This document shows, piece by piece, positions 57,801-62,222 of a stretch of DNA of 64,000 bases. A program made the translations under genes and the position numbers. Positions within the stretch are counted from its first letter, which is position 1; each line of letters opens with the position of its first letter. Where the stretch lies: positions 59,689,861 to 59,753,860 of the forward strand of contig OX031064.1 of NCBI GenBank assembly GCA_943736015.1, read 5' to 3'. The stretch is from Tridacna crocea. Lineage: Eukaryota; Mollusca; Bivalvia; Cardiida; Cardiidae. The notes under the pieces are model-generated. The model was not told where the DNA came from and made no database searches. It was given only the letters and a program-made list of their open reading frames with translations.

Positions 57801-59800
57801 AAGGGTATAGAAAACACTGTGGTAAAAGGAGAAAATGCTGGTTACCAGCATTTTCTCCTTTTACCACATTGTTTTCTAAAGGCTTCTTTCTCAGGGTCGT
57901 CAAAAGTAGGGATTGTGTGGAAAAGAGTTAAAGCATCTCCGTGATACACAATACCAAGCAAAGTCATTCCATAAGTATGAATACATCATAATCCATGTTG
58001 TCTCCTAACCGACTGAATTATGAGGCAGTGTGGTCCTTGAACCAGTAAGAAATATATCAGTAGAAAAAAAGCATCGACTGAGGTCAGCCTTCGCAGTCCA
58101 CGCAGACTGACCACAATCGATACGTTTTGCATATGCATTATAAACCCCAGTTTAGCATAGCATGAAGCATCATTCATTTAAGAGCAAGTTTTTAACTTCC
58201 TTATTTATTCCTAGTTCATATTCTCTTTCGTGTTTATTCGCTTGCTCCTGAGGTCTGTTACCTTTTCTAAAGACATTTTTTGCATTCAAAAGTGAAGTCT
58301 CCAATTTCTACGGACGAAGTTCACTCGTCATAACTCGACTGATGCCGTAACCACATCTAACGTTGTCTTTACCAAAAAGGTTTCAATATGCTATCAGTCA
58401 CATGACATTATACATAAAGACGCTTATGTAAATTGATTAGTAACGACATCCTAAATATGGTGTGAAGTTATTCACATCTATCAATTTGTCGGTAAAAAGC
58501 TGGAAATGGTAGACAATTTCAAAAATTAATCATTATATTGCAAAAGAAATTCCTCGTGATCTGATTGGTTTACATGCCGGGAACATATATCATGTGCCTG
58601 GCAAAAACCACGTAAGGCAAGTTTTCCTTTTGAGTGCCCCGTAAACATCACTACACGTGCAACACAACATCCAAAATGGCGGCGTTGATCGATCACCAGA
58701 CTGCAGGTTTATGCACCAAACTGCACGTCTTTTACGACGTCAGTTCCCAGTGACGTCAGTTTTCATTGAATTGGGGCACTCATAAGGGAATTTCTATTTC
58801 GTCAGCATACTCGATTCATGAGATTATAAAACAGGAAAATTTCTCTTAACGCACTTTGAAAGGGTAAAACTTTGCAGTATAATAAATTTGTTGTACGGTC
58901 AGGTGGCAGGGGACTTGGAAACTTGTTCACGCCTTCGGCTCGGGGCGACGTGATTCACTACACCCGTGAACAAGTTATCAAGTCCCCTGCCACCTGACCG
59001 TACAACTAATAATATACAAACTGTTTGTCAACGGAAAAGTATTAGACAGGTTATGATAGAAAAGTATGGTTCGTGATTTTGTTTTCTGTCTTTTTTTAAA
59101 TGGAGCCTTACAATTTCAAGAACGATAAAACAGTGTATTTTCGGCGAACATATCTTCTTGTAGGTGTTTCACTCGTCACAACTCGCCCAAATCCGTACCT
59201 ACATCTAAGTTCATCTGTATAACGGTTGTTTCCTTTAGAACTGCCAATCACGTGATCTTATGCATGGCGGTGCCACTATAAGTCGTTTAGCCACGACATA
59301 AACAGCCTCGATGAAGTTATTCACATCCATCTATCTGTCGGTGAAAACTGCAAATCGGCATTGATAATCCACGTTAGAAATGAAAGTACGAACTGTTTTA
59401 CAACTGAAATACGACTCGTATAGTGATAAAGATTTCGATGAAAGAATGAGACTCAAAGTTTCTTTTTTAAGAGGAGCCATACAATTTTCAGAGCGGTAAA
59501 CCGGCATACTTCCGGCGAAGAAATGTACCATTTAGGTGCATATCAATCCACCAGATAAGCCGAAAGATTTGATGGCTCCCATCACCCGAGATATGCCGAA
59601 TGGTAGGTGCATATCACTAATCGTAATACAGCAGAAACGTGTCACCCAAGGTGTGCCGTAAGGAACGAGGTCGAGTGTAGTTACGGAAATGCCCGAGCTG
59701 TAATGAGGGCCTTTATTCTCTGTAAAATAACAAATTGGCTAATATAGCATTTTCTCTTTTTTTCCCTCTTATTTCAGGTACAACTCAACCCATGTCTTAA
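27787..59800 (+). CDS. Secreted multi-ShK-domain, mucin-like protein, 16 exons
   Basis: Exons 27787-27886, 29894-30004, 31278-31412, 32192-32242, 33607-33714, 35579-35707, 40106-40183, 43192-43254, 44915-45037, 46707-46757, 50114-50191, 51420-51851, 53725-54150, 55297-55416, 57520-57660 and 59778-59800 join to 2169 nt, 722 aa. Order: signal peptide (1 to ~18), ShK/SXC domains in exons 2, 3, 5 and 6, short Pro/Thr/Gly linkers, a half-ShK-like exon 9, Ser/Thr-rich mucin-type residues 343-628, ShK domains in exons 14 and 15, and a seven-residue tail. All 15 introns are phase 1 with GT-AG ends. ShK modules are common in secreted proteins of many animals. This architecture suggests a secreted, O-glycosylated mucus or matrix protein; nothing shows channel or toxin activity. 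Missed or alternative exons remain possible, mainly in the 35.7-40.1 kb intron. Function unknown. Confidence 0.82.
28408..28950 (+). repeat. Intron block H, copy 1
   Basis: About 500 bp that is homologous to 33205-33600 and 44391-44907 in the same orientation (gtcatttcgtaactaggtca, cgaatgacaactgattttgt, gttaaatttcgccgaagaat, cggcgccattgatgtta). The other two copies end right at exon acceptors. This one lies ~940 bp before exon 2, with later repeats filling the gap. Confidence 0.75.
28996..29224. repeat. Family A hairpin MITE, full length, intron 1
   Basis: TTAACTCTTTAGCAAATGAT to TTTGGTAAAGGGTTAA; strong hairpin at about 29118-29160. Confidence 0.8.
29640..29772. repeat. Family E foldback, partial
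   Basis: Central palindrome 'ctgattggctaaatcatttc' opposed to 'gtttagccaatcag', flanked by a partial outer arm ('aatgtcctaagaaatggttg'). Confidence 0.65.
29894..30004 (+). CDS. ShK/mucin gene exon 2, ShK domain 1
   Basis: 37 codons, phase 1-1. Six cysteines with spacing 6-7-11-3-2, the SXC/ShK pattern. Conserved Trp three residues before the fourth Cys block (QWARDNC) and a C-terminal CGYC. Acceptor tttttccaccag, donor G|GTATGT. Confidence 0.88.
30008..30112. repeat. Family D palindrome directly after the exon 2 donor
   Basis: Begins only about 5-20 bp after the splice donor: agtatcacccaggtcagtct opposed to aggctaacctgtgtcgga. Confidence 0.6.
30286..30650. repeat. Poly-C tract and half of a family B element in intron 2
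   Basis: C-run at about 30286-30303. Right half of a family B core at 30600-30640 (gtgcagtctgatcttggatc). Confidence 0.55.
31278..31412 (+). CDS. ShK/mucin gene exon 3, ShK domain 2
   Basis: 45 codons, phase 1-1. Short Pro/Thr linker (GPTTPKPE), then six cysteines with spacing 6-7-12-3-2 and the motif YTKWVADNC. Acceptor ttttgtacag, donor C|GTAAGT. Confidence 0.88.
31893..31975 (-). mobile_element. tRNA-like SINE head, minus strand
   Basis: On the minus strand, A box tagctgagtggc (full match to TRGCNNAGYNGG apart from the last base) and B box gttcgaatc. The D-stem pairs (gctg/cagc) but the T-stem and acceptor do not, and U33 is lacking, so not a functional tRNA. Confidence 0.45.
32049..32130. 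repeat. Family B core, intron 3
   Basis: ccggacagtgtaaacccagt opposed to gatcttaatctatgccgtgc; diverged. Confidence 0.55.
32192..32242 (+). CDS. ShK/mucin gene exon 4 (17-codon linker)
   Basis: 51-nt phase 1-1 exon coding a Glu/Met/Thr linker ending TTTVSPQ. Donor A|GTAAGT is consensus; acceptor ataatctgtag is modest. It has the same length as exon 10. Accepted because frame, phase and composition all fit. Confidence 0.68.
32296..32762. repeat. Two family D palindromes flanking a family A deletion copy
   Basis: Family D traces at 32296-32352 and 32690-32762. Between them (32483-32635) a family A element has both TTAA ends but no hairpin core, like 5108-5227. Confidence 0.6.
33205..33600 (+). 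repeat. Intron block H, copy 2, ending at the exon 5 acceptor
   Basis: Homologous to 28408-28950 and 44391-44907. Its right end (gccattgatgttatgcatca atattttc) stops about 10 bp before exon 5, the same relation copy 3 has to exon 9. Confidence 0.78.
33607..33714 (+). CDS. ShK/mucin gene exon 5, ShK domain 3
   Basis: 36 codons, phase 1-1. Six cysteines with spacing 5-7-11-3-2; WSKDNC and CGYC motifs. The shortest ShK module in the gene, with no linker. Acceptor ttctctttag, donor G|GTAAGT. Confidence 0.87.
33731..34155. repeat. Family I repeat with TTTATTTCATC-type ends, copy 1
   Basis: 33731-34012 (tttatttcatgctt to acatgaaataaa) matches 57046-57379. The adjoining 34059-34155 (tttatttcatccagtgaaca) matches, inverted, the sequence at 57430-57493. 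Internal match includes 'cgcgcttgacacaatattgt' and 'ggggtacgcca'. Confidence 0.65.
34516..34719. repeat. Family E foldback, near-perfect 204-bp palindrome
   Basis: Starts cctgggcccgtattcaccaa and ends ttggtgaatacgggcccagg. The arms pair over nearly the full length to the centre (gattggctaaaccatccggt). No coding capacity. Confidence 0.85.
34902..35065. repeat. Family E foldback, diverged
   Basis: Central arms gaaagtaacgcaactgctga and tcagaaattgcgttactttc around ttggctgaactatctaattt; outer arms worn. Confidence 0.65.
35579..35707 (+). CDS. ShK/mucin gene exon 6, ShK domain 4 (last Cys codon split)
   Basis: 43 codons, phase 1-1. Linker LPTPPPA, then cysteine spacing 6-7-12-3-2. The sixth Cys codon is split: the exon ends CTT T|GTACGT and exon 7 supplies GT. 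Reading through the donor also gives TGT and then a TGA stop. Acceptor ttattttaag is AAG, less usual. Confidence 0.8.
35708..36235. other. Intron 6, unassigned part
   Basis: AT-rich with no exon, repeat family or motif recognised. Confidence 0.5.
36241..36767 (+). mobile_element. Miniature LTR retrotransposon (TRIM)
   Basis: Two 205-bp direct repeats, 36241-36445 and 36563-36767, both starting TGTTACGGGAGACC and ending TTCGTAAG. They differ at only about two bases. Five-bp target duplication ATTAT flanks the element (36236-36240 and 36768-36772). One base after the left LTR is tggggctcgtccgggat preceded by one more G (36447-36464), the tRNA-Pro-type primer site also used by murine leukaemia virus. 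A purine tract (aagagggggtg) precedes the right LTR. The ~117-bp interior has no coding capacity. It lies in sense orientation in intron 6. Confidence 0.85.
36325..36377 (+). promoter_or_regulatory. Pol III-like A and B boxes inside the left LTR
   Basis: A box TGGCTCAGTGG at 36325-36335 and perfect B box GTTCGAATC at 36369-36377, 33 nt apart as in tRNA genes. The right LTR has the same at 36647-36657 and 36691-36699. The T-stem (cggag/cccgc) does not pair, so this is not an intact tRNA. Confidence 0.5.
36870..36960. repeat. Degraded family A hairpin
   Basis: gtgaaaaggagaaaatgctg remains; the opposite arm is largely lost. Confidence 0.45.
37578..37702. repeat. Family B MITE and a C-run
   Basis: cttaagctgcttagtgcgac left end, eroded core at 37618-37675 and a C-run at 37690-37702. 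Confidence 0.6.
37719..37880. repeat. Family A MITE, right end missing
   Basis: TTAACCCTTTACCACACAAT, hairpin at about 37785-37830; the sequence loses similarity after 'gacaaatttcaatttttgac'. Confidence 0.7.
37881..40105. other. Intron 6, AT-rich, mostly unassigned
   Basis: Contains TAA/TGG-type microsatellite at about 38200-38250 and a family D trace near 39505-39590. A short signal-peptide-like frame at 39314-39430 does not fit the gene's intron phase. No exon accepted. Confidence 0.45.
40106..40183 (+). CDS. ShK/mucin gene exon 7 (Gly/Pro linker)
   Basis: 26 codons, phase 1-1. The first two bases complete the last Cys of ShK domain 4, then a Gly/Ser/Thr/Pro/Asn linker (GGGAIPITNSPNIPVPMT). 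Acceptor tatttgtag, donor G|GTGGGT. Confidence 0.72.
40228..40345. repeat. Family D palindrome, half copy, with a 15-bp duplication
   Basis: 'gtatcgattcatgtcagtct' left arm. The right arm is replaced by a tandem 'ctcgaatccctttgctcgaa' duplication. Confidence 0.5.
40346..41904. other. Intron 7, unassigned
   Basis: No exon accepted. An acceptor-like 'tcttattttcag' at about 40755 opens into an immediate stop in phase 1. A hairpin-like stretch lies near 41180-41260. Confidence 0.45.
41905..42135. repeat. Family A hairpin MITE, full length
   Basis: TTAACCCCTTACCACACAAT to CTGGTAGAGGGTTAA; hairpin about 41968-42018. Confidence 0.8.
42221..42417. repeat. Family B MITE, complete
   Basis: TTAAGCTGCTAAGCGCGACT at the left, 'agcagggtcaaggattaa' at the right; core cagtgtagatcaagatcaga opposed to tctgatactggatctaac. 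Confidence 0.75.
42985..43156. repeat. Degraded family A MITE just before exon 8
   Basis: ttttgaaaacattttgggaa ... aatactggtaaccaac and right end 'cttggtaaacagctaa'. It ends about 35 bp before the exon 8 acceptor. Confidence 0.55.
43192..43254 (+). CDS. ShK/mucin gene exon 8 (Pro linker)
   Basis: 21 codons, phase 1-1, coding a Pro/Thr-rich linker (YAPPTPPSPG). Acceptor caattttccag is good. Donor G|GTACTA is weak, so the exon end is less certain than others. Confidence 0.65.
43255..44137. other. Intron 8, unassigned
   Basis: No exon or repeat family recognised apart from AT-rich sequence. Confidence 0.45.
44138..44315. repeat. Family A MITE, right end missing
   Basis: TTAACTCCCTACCACACAAT. 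In the hairpin, aatgccgattaccggcgtt shows paired changes compared with the family (ctggttaccag to ccgattaccgg). Confidence 0.7.
44391..44907 (+). repeat. Intron block H, copy 3, ending at the exon 9 acceptor
   Basis: About 500 bp homologous to the blocks at 28408 and 33205. Right end 'gacattgatgttatgcatca' then acceptor 'tttttatgacag' of exon 9. Confidence 0.78.
44915..45037 (+). CDS. ShK/mucin gene exon 9 (half-ShK-like)
   Basis: 41 codons, phase 1-1. A His-rich linker (QFHAAHHHSG), then DKCWDSNDVDC, which resembles the first half of an ShK domain with its first two cysteines. The exon ends before cysteines 3-6. Its donor (aaag|gtattt) lies at the left edge of a family A MITE, so the domain may have been cut short by the insertion. 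Because block H precedes this exon as it does exon 5, it is probably a decayed duplicate. Confidence 0.7.
45045..45240. repeat. Family A hairpin MITE at the exon 9 donor
   Basis: Family sequence is recognisable from 'gttttggacttctccaaact' (45045), only 8 bp after exon 9. Near-perfect hairpin at about 45127-45172; right end ggtaaagcgttaa. Confidence 0.8.
45350..45470. repeat. Family D palindrome, intron 9
   Basis: gtatcgacctagtttagtca opposed to tgggctgacctatgtgaatc. Confidence 0.55.
45517..45811. repeat. Family J nested foldback element
   Basis: Outer ends tttatttcatcag and ctgatgaaataaa are inverted. Inside, a ~95-bp arm (gttaacatggggaaatattt, gccgaaaaagggaaaggt, aacgagtgcc) is followed by its inverted copy and then by a third, partial inverted copy (about 45726-45797). 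The ends resemble those of family I. Confidence 0.75.
45812..46367. other. Intron 9, unassigned, with a SINE tail
   Basis: A SINE 3' tail at about 46190-46245 (gttgttaaatgcgttaaaac, then cagtcaatc). Otherwise unassigned. Confidence 0.45.
46368..46622. repeat. Family C element, copy 5
   Basis: Inverted outer ends ggccttcaacacac and gtgtgttgcaggcc; two internal palindromes. It lies about 85 bp before exon 10. Confidence 0.8.
46707..46757 (+). CDS. ShK/mucin gene exon 10 (17-codon linker)
   Basis: 51 nt, phase 1-1, coding a Thr/Asn/Glu linker (DPTNTTASTPNGDVEAT) with one N-glycosylation sequon (NTT). Acceptor gttctgttattag, donor G|GTTAGG. Same length as exon 4. Confidence 0.68.
46986..47250. 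repeat. Family C element, copy 6
   Basis: Ends tgctacatgcgaaaagaggc and cccttttggcgtgttacagg; both palindromes preserved. It lies about 360 bp from copy 5, in the same intron region. Confidence 0.8.
47257..47440. repeat. Family B MITE, diverged
   Basis: TTAACCCCTAGAGCGCTTAG left end; the core is reduced to gatcagactgctcgttgtgt opposed to gcagactgatctcgatctac. Confidence 0.6.
47441..48770. other. Intron 10, mostly unassigned
   Basis: A family A trace (47852-47925), a G-run at about 48195-48208, a family D trace near 48500-48560 and, at 48683-48755, a segment (cttttacttgctccatttta) that recurs at 60989-61062. Confidence 0.45.
48771..49701 (+). repeat. Family R repeat split by a transposon
   Basis: Matches 13593-13950 on both sides of the 568-bp insertion: left 48771-48803, right from the TA at 49372. 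Removing the insertion and one TA restores continuous alignment. Confidence 0.78.
48804..49371. mobile_element. Tc1/mariner-like foldback element
   Basis: Inverted termini CAGGGTGACCCC and GGGGTCACCCTG, flanked on both sides by TA (48802-48803, 49372-49373), the target duplication of IS630/Tc1/mariner elements. The two ~200-bp arms are inverted copies of one segment (ccataatgtgctcaaaatga in the left arm, inverted in the right) with a ~160-bp centre. The right arm on + and the left arm on - encode a similar stretch (FKCAASAEGLILSTLW / FKYAASAEGIILSTLW) that may be a transposase C-terminus; inference. No complete transposase. Confidence 0.82.
49706..49918. repeat. Family B MITE, complete
   Basis: TTAAACCTTAAAGCGCTGGA to 'gcattttaagggttaa'; core ggacagtgtagatcaagaac opposed to gatcttagatctacact. 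Confidence 0.75.
50114..50191 (+). CDS. ShK/mucin gene exon 11 (linker)
   Basis: 26 codons, phase 1-1, coding a Pro/Lys/Asp-rich linker (SEYHPRPTPDKNWDLKPST). Acceptor tttctttctttcacgaag follows a good pyrimidine tract; donor G|GTGACT is moderate. The reading connects in frame to the Ser/Thr-rich exon 12. Confidence 0.7.
50250..50675. repeat. Two consecutive family B MITEs
   Basis: Copy one about 50250-50459 (core cggtatagatcaagatcaga opposed to tctgatcttgatatacactg). Copy two 50463-50675, TTAAACCTTTGACTGCTTAG to 'ttagcaggataaggattaa'. They are arranged head to tail in the same orientation. Confidence 0.75.
50814..51042. repeat. Family A hairpin MITE, full length
   Basis: TTAAGTCTTTACAAAACGAC to TTTGGGAAAGAGTTAA; hairpin about 50935-50980. 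Confidence 0.8.
51420..51851 (+). CDS. ShK/mucin gene exon 12 (mucin-like, Ser/Thr-rich)
   Basis: 144 codons, phase 1-1. About half of residues are Ser or Thr, with Pro, Glu and few hydrophobics, typical of densely O-glycosylated mucin regions; no cysteines. Not a strict tandem repeat; motifs such as TTEST, STETSTS and TSS recur. Acceptor aaattttag, donor G|GTATGA. Confidence 0.85.
51985..52149. repeat. Family A MITE, left end missing
   Basis: Hairpin about 52040-52087 (gaaaatgctagtaactagaa) and right end 'gtgtggtaaaatattaa'. Confidence 0.6.
52204..53345 (+). mobile_element. ~1.1-kb bivalve repeat with 'gctccccgaa' ends
   Basis: Inverted ends tgctccccgaa (52206) and ttcggggagca (53309). The left end is followed by 'gagcatatagtcgccgcttc' and (TCCG)n. 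The body has several degenerate units with 'ccctgtcatggaaaaagggg'-like and 'tcatgaaatttcatggttat'-like phrases. I recognise this element type from bivalve genomes, class uncertain. No coding frame. Confidence 0.65.
53725..54150 (+). CDS. ShK/mucin gene exon 13 (mucin-like, ASST repeats)
   Basis: 142 codons, phase 1-1. Pro/Thr/Ser-rich, no cysteines. At about 53822-53950 a 12-bp unit coding Ser-Ser-Thr-Ala is repeated about ten times with variants, and TPPPLMTT occurs twice just after. Likely O-glycosylated stalk; copy number may vary between individuals. Acceptor ttataaatgacag, donor G|GTCTGT. Confidence 0.83.
54151..54865. other. Intron 13, unassigned
   Basis: Contains a 35-bp tandem duplication at about 54424-54485 (gtattcaacttggtttacaa). 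Otherwise nothing recognised. Confidence 0.5.
54866..55040. repeat. Foldback repeat in intron 13
   Basis: Arms gtggtttatcgttc / gaacgataaactac and gattgtgagttatgaggtgc / gcctcataactcacaaccg, about 60-70 bp each, around a ~40-bp centre. A partial relative lies near 23160-23200. Confidence 0.7.
55297..55416 (+). CDS. ShK/mucin gene exon 14, ShK domain 5
   Basis: 40 codons, phase 1-1. Six cysteines with spacing 6-7-12-3-2; WARAHC and CEFC motifs. Follows the mucin block directly with no linker. Acceptor gtatatttcag, donor G|GTAAGG. Confidence 0.87.
55480..55621. repeat. Family A MITE truncated at the hairpin centre
   Basis: Left end 'ctttgccacacaacaaaa' through 'gaaaacgctggttgccgg', where the family sequence stops at the loop. 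Confidence 0.65.
55667..55785. repeat. Small palindrome in intron 14
   Basis: ttattctacgtacaaaaatg opposed to tttctgtacgtagaataag, with 'accctagagggt' and 'ccatagagggtc' as internal short palindromes. Confidence 0.7.
55935..56168. repeat. Family A MITE, diverged
   Basis: 'attttggactcaaccaaatt' and 'gtggcaaaatgagaaaaaat', loop 'ctggttaccag', right end near 'ggctattgtggttaaa'. Confidence 0.55.
56409..56611. repeat. Family E foldback
   Basis: 'tgggttcctattcaccaacc' opposed to 'ggtcggtgaatacggaccct', centre 'ctgattggctaaagcattcg'. Diverged from the near-perfect copy at 34516. Confidence 0.75.
56840..56975. repeat. 43-bp tandem repeat, about 3 units
   Basis: 'aataataaaaaccctaagcg' units at a 43-bp period (ccctaa at 56865, 56908 and 56951). 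Confidence 0.9.
57046..57493. repeat. Family I repeat, copy 2
   Basis: Matches 33731-34012 (tttatttcatgctt to gcatgaaataaa). The following ~110 bp ends 'tgttcactggatgaaataaa', the inverse of 34059 onward. It ends about 27 bp before exon 15. Confidence 0.65.
57520..57660 (+). CDS. ShK/mucin gene exon 15, ShK domain 6 (unusual end)
   Basis: 47 codons, phase 1-1. Six cysteines with spacing 6-8-12-3-4: the final pair is C-GFHP-C instead of the C-x2-C of the other five domains, and loop 2 is one residue longer. WARENC is conserved. Acceptor ttattctttcag, donor A|GTAAGT. Confidence 0.85.
57701..57931. repeat. Family A hairpin MITE, full length, 40 bp after exon 15
   Basis: TTAACTCTTTACCAAACGAC to GTGGAAAAGAGTTAA. 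Hairpin about 57821-57868 with 'ggtaaaaggag/ctccttttacc', a paired variant of the usual arms. Confidence 0.82.
58060..58155. repeat. Family D palindrome
   Basis: agcatcgactgaggtcagcc opposed to agactgaccacaatcgatac. Confidence 0.6.
58250..58540 (+). repeat. Diverged direct repeat, copy 1
   Basis: Resembles 59100-59350 in order (tcactcgtcataactcg / tcactcgtcacaactcg; gaagttattcacatctatca / gaagttattcacatccatct). Family unknown. Confidence 0.5.
58891..59005. repeat. Near-perfect short foldback
   Basis: ttgtacggtcaggtggcagg opposed to cctgccacctgaccgtacaa, about 40-bp arms continuing through ggacttggaaacttgttcac and gtgaacaagttatcaagtcc. Confidence 0.85.
59100..59540 (+). repeat. Diverged direct repeat, copy 2
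   Basis: Partner of 58250-58540. It contains a further internal echo (ggagccatacaattttcaga / ggagccttacaatttcaaga). Confidence 0.5.
59778..59800 (+). CDS. ShK/mucin gene exon 16 (C-terminal tail)
   Basis: Completes a Ser codon (A|GT), then TTQPMS and TAA at 59798-59800. Acceptor cctcttatttcag is strong. A short Ser/Thr tail after the last ShK domain with no membrane anchor or GPI-like hydrophobic end. No canonical AATAAA is near; one lies at 60666-60671. Confidence 0.7.
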
Positions 59801-60005
59801 CCGGTGACTCATCCATCAGTACATCAATTGTTAAACAACATTGTATTTTTTAACCATCTCAGGCACAATATTTCCTAGTGATTTAAATTGTACTATTCGG
59901 ATTCTAAATTCTAAATTAGCTCTCTGATTTGATAAAACGTTTTGTAGCGGCCAAACAGACAGCTGAGTTTGAGATTTAGTTGGCAGATTTTGTATTGTGA
60001 TAAAA

Positions 60006-60250
60006 GCCTTCACCACACAAGCCAAACTTTCAACGATCCTAAAAATGTGCATCTGAAAAACATTGTGGAAAAAGAAGAAAATACATTTTTCTTCTTTTTC
60101 CCCACAGTATTTTCGATTTTTTCCTATAGATTTCTCTATGCATTTCTTAAAAGTTTTCAATAGTTTTTTTTTTTCCGTCTGCAAATCCTCTCCTTTTAGT
60201 CTAAGATTTGGAGATTTGGTCCAAGATAAAAGCCTTAGAAAATACTAAAG
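60006..60250. repeat. Degraded family A MITE
   Basis: 'aaaaacattgtggaaaaaga' opposed to 'cttctttttccccacagt', and 'ccgtctgcaaatcctctcc'; ends worn. Confidence 0.55.
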
Positions 60251-60284
60251 AGAAACATTGCTATGGTTTGATTTGTCAAACTAA

Positions 60285-60450
60285 AAGCTCTTCCGAACGA
60301 CATGATACATGTGACTTAAACTATATTTGTTGTCTAAGAGTGAATAAAACAGTGATGGTAAAAGGAATAAAATGCTTGTTACCAGCATTTTCTCCTTTTC
60401 CCATAATGTTTTCAAAAGCTATCGTTACTGTGTCGTAAGATGTTAAAGAC
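60285..60450. repeat. Degraded family A MITE
   Basis: 'aaatgcttgttaccagcatt' with right arm 'ttctccttttcccataatg' and 'tttcaaaagc'. Confidence 0.55.
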
Positions 60451-61559
60451 AAGAACATATTCCCGTTTTTCGTTGAAAGAATGATTTTTAATTGCAGTGT
60501 ACATTGAAACGAACTTTTAAACGGCCACTTTTAAGCTGTAATTTCCCATTGACGTTTTCTCGCGTCCGCTGCCTAAAAAAGGGGCAGCTTAATTGGTTTT
60601 ATTATTTTTTTCCCGACCTGAAAACATACCAAATTATGAAGAAAATCTATTCAATTGTATCGCGGAATAAATTTATTTGTCGTTCATTCACATGACATTG
60701 TAACTTGAAATACCAAGTCTTTTGAAAACTTCATGCTTGTTTTTTTTCGGATAACATTTTTTTTTCACATGAAATAATTTTCATTTTTTTTTTTCTTATT
60801 AGAAAAGGTCAGTATTTTATGCTTCCTTTTTTTAAGCTGTTTTGGCTGGTAGACACCACGCATGCACAAACAAGTAGTTTTCCTTTTTTTGAAAGTGAAA
60901 GTCATTTTGTTGACAAAATCGAGAATCTTTTCAATGCAATACCATGGCTAACGTCCTGATATACTAGTATGTCACAATTTGTTTTTGTTAACATTTCTTT
61001 TACTTGCTCCTGTTTATAGGAGAAACAAAAGTGTCCGTTTAGAAGTTCGTTTCAGCGTATTATGAAAGAGACGTAAAGAAGTGAACATTATTTAATACTA
61101 TATCGTATCATACAATAAATCTTCATTCCAAGACAAAAACGTATTTGTTTATAATAAATCTTTACAAATAAGAAAATCGTAGCATAAATATCACAACAAC
61201 TATGCACACTGTGGCTCATACTCAGTATCTGTAGAGACCTTGGTGCCAAGTTTACGCGACTTTTTCAAAGGATTCTCCATGACATTAAATCCATGTGCTA
61301 CATGTATGTACTTTCATCAACGCCTAGTCAAGAACTGTCTTATGCCCTCAATTTTGTTTGGTTGGTTGGTTGTATCGAGGTTTGATGCCACTTTAACAGC
61401 AAAGGTCATATCATGGCTGTCGGTGACGCATATATGTTTCCTGGCTTTCTCACACCAGTACTAGCACAATTCTCTTCCTAAAGCCACTGACTACTTTTCT
61501 CACATGCTTCAGCAGAAGTGAGAGGTGAAAATAGACCGGAAAGAAAGTTCGTCTCAACC
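60451..61559. other. Unassigned sequence downstream of the ShK/mucin gene
   Basis: T-rich. Segment 60989-61062 (cttttacttgctcctgttta) matches 48683-48755. No gene recognised. Confidence 0.45.
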
Positions 61560-61630
61560 GGATATCGACCTCACAACCACCAAGTTATGAGTCCAACACG
61601 TTCACCACTGAGCCACCCATGAGGGGCCCT
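61560..61630 (-). mobile_element. tRNA-like SINE head, minus strand
   Basis: On the minus strand: A box tggctcagtgg (in catgggtggctcagtggtg), anticodon-like 'ggactcataact', degraded B box 'aggtcgatatcc'. Typical of tRNA-derived SINEs. Confidence 0.45.
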
Positions 61631-62149
61631 ACATTTTTGTCATTCCTCTGTTAAAAACAAGTGTAGCAGAAATCAGTTCATCCTCCTTTTGCCATGGAAA
61701 GTAGGTAAAAAATCTCCGCTTTCTTGGGTGAAGAGTTCGAAATTTTCATCCATATCCTAGACTGTCACTTTCCTTCGAAATCGAAGTAGTGTATCCCCGT
61801 CTTACCTGTTGTGAAACATGAGCCAATAGAGTGTTGTCTGCTTCAACTCGAACCAAAAAACTGACCCTTTCTCTGTTTTCCCCAGATAGCAGACATACAA
61901 CCTATCTCACACTCAACACATGCTCACTTTGTCTTAATATTCAGTGGTTTTAAAGTGGCAATTAACGATGATATTTCTCTAACTGTTAGTTTCTGATATG
62001 TAACCCATCTTACAAAAAGGGACCATCTGTGAATTCTGTTCATCAATTAGATGAATATAGACAATGATAGGGCAAGTCAGTTGAAGTTGATAATTCAAAA
62101 AATGATTGTATAAAAAGGTAGAATGACCACTTTTCGTACAGAAAATAGC
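61631..62149. other. Unassigned sequence
   Basis: No gene, repeat family or strong motif recognised. Confidence 0.45.
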
Positions 62150-62222
62150 ATAACAGCGAAAAGTGTCAACCCTGGTCAGACTGCTCAGTTCGCGCAGTAT
62201 GACCAGGGTTGATACTTTCACT
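62150..62222. repeat. Family D palindrome, near-perfect
   Basis: gaaaagtgtcaaccctggtc opposed to gaccagggttgatactttca; the best-paired copy of the family in the window. Confidence 0.75.
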
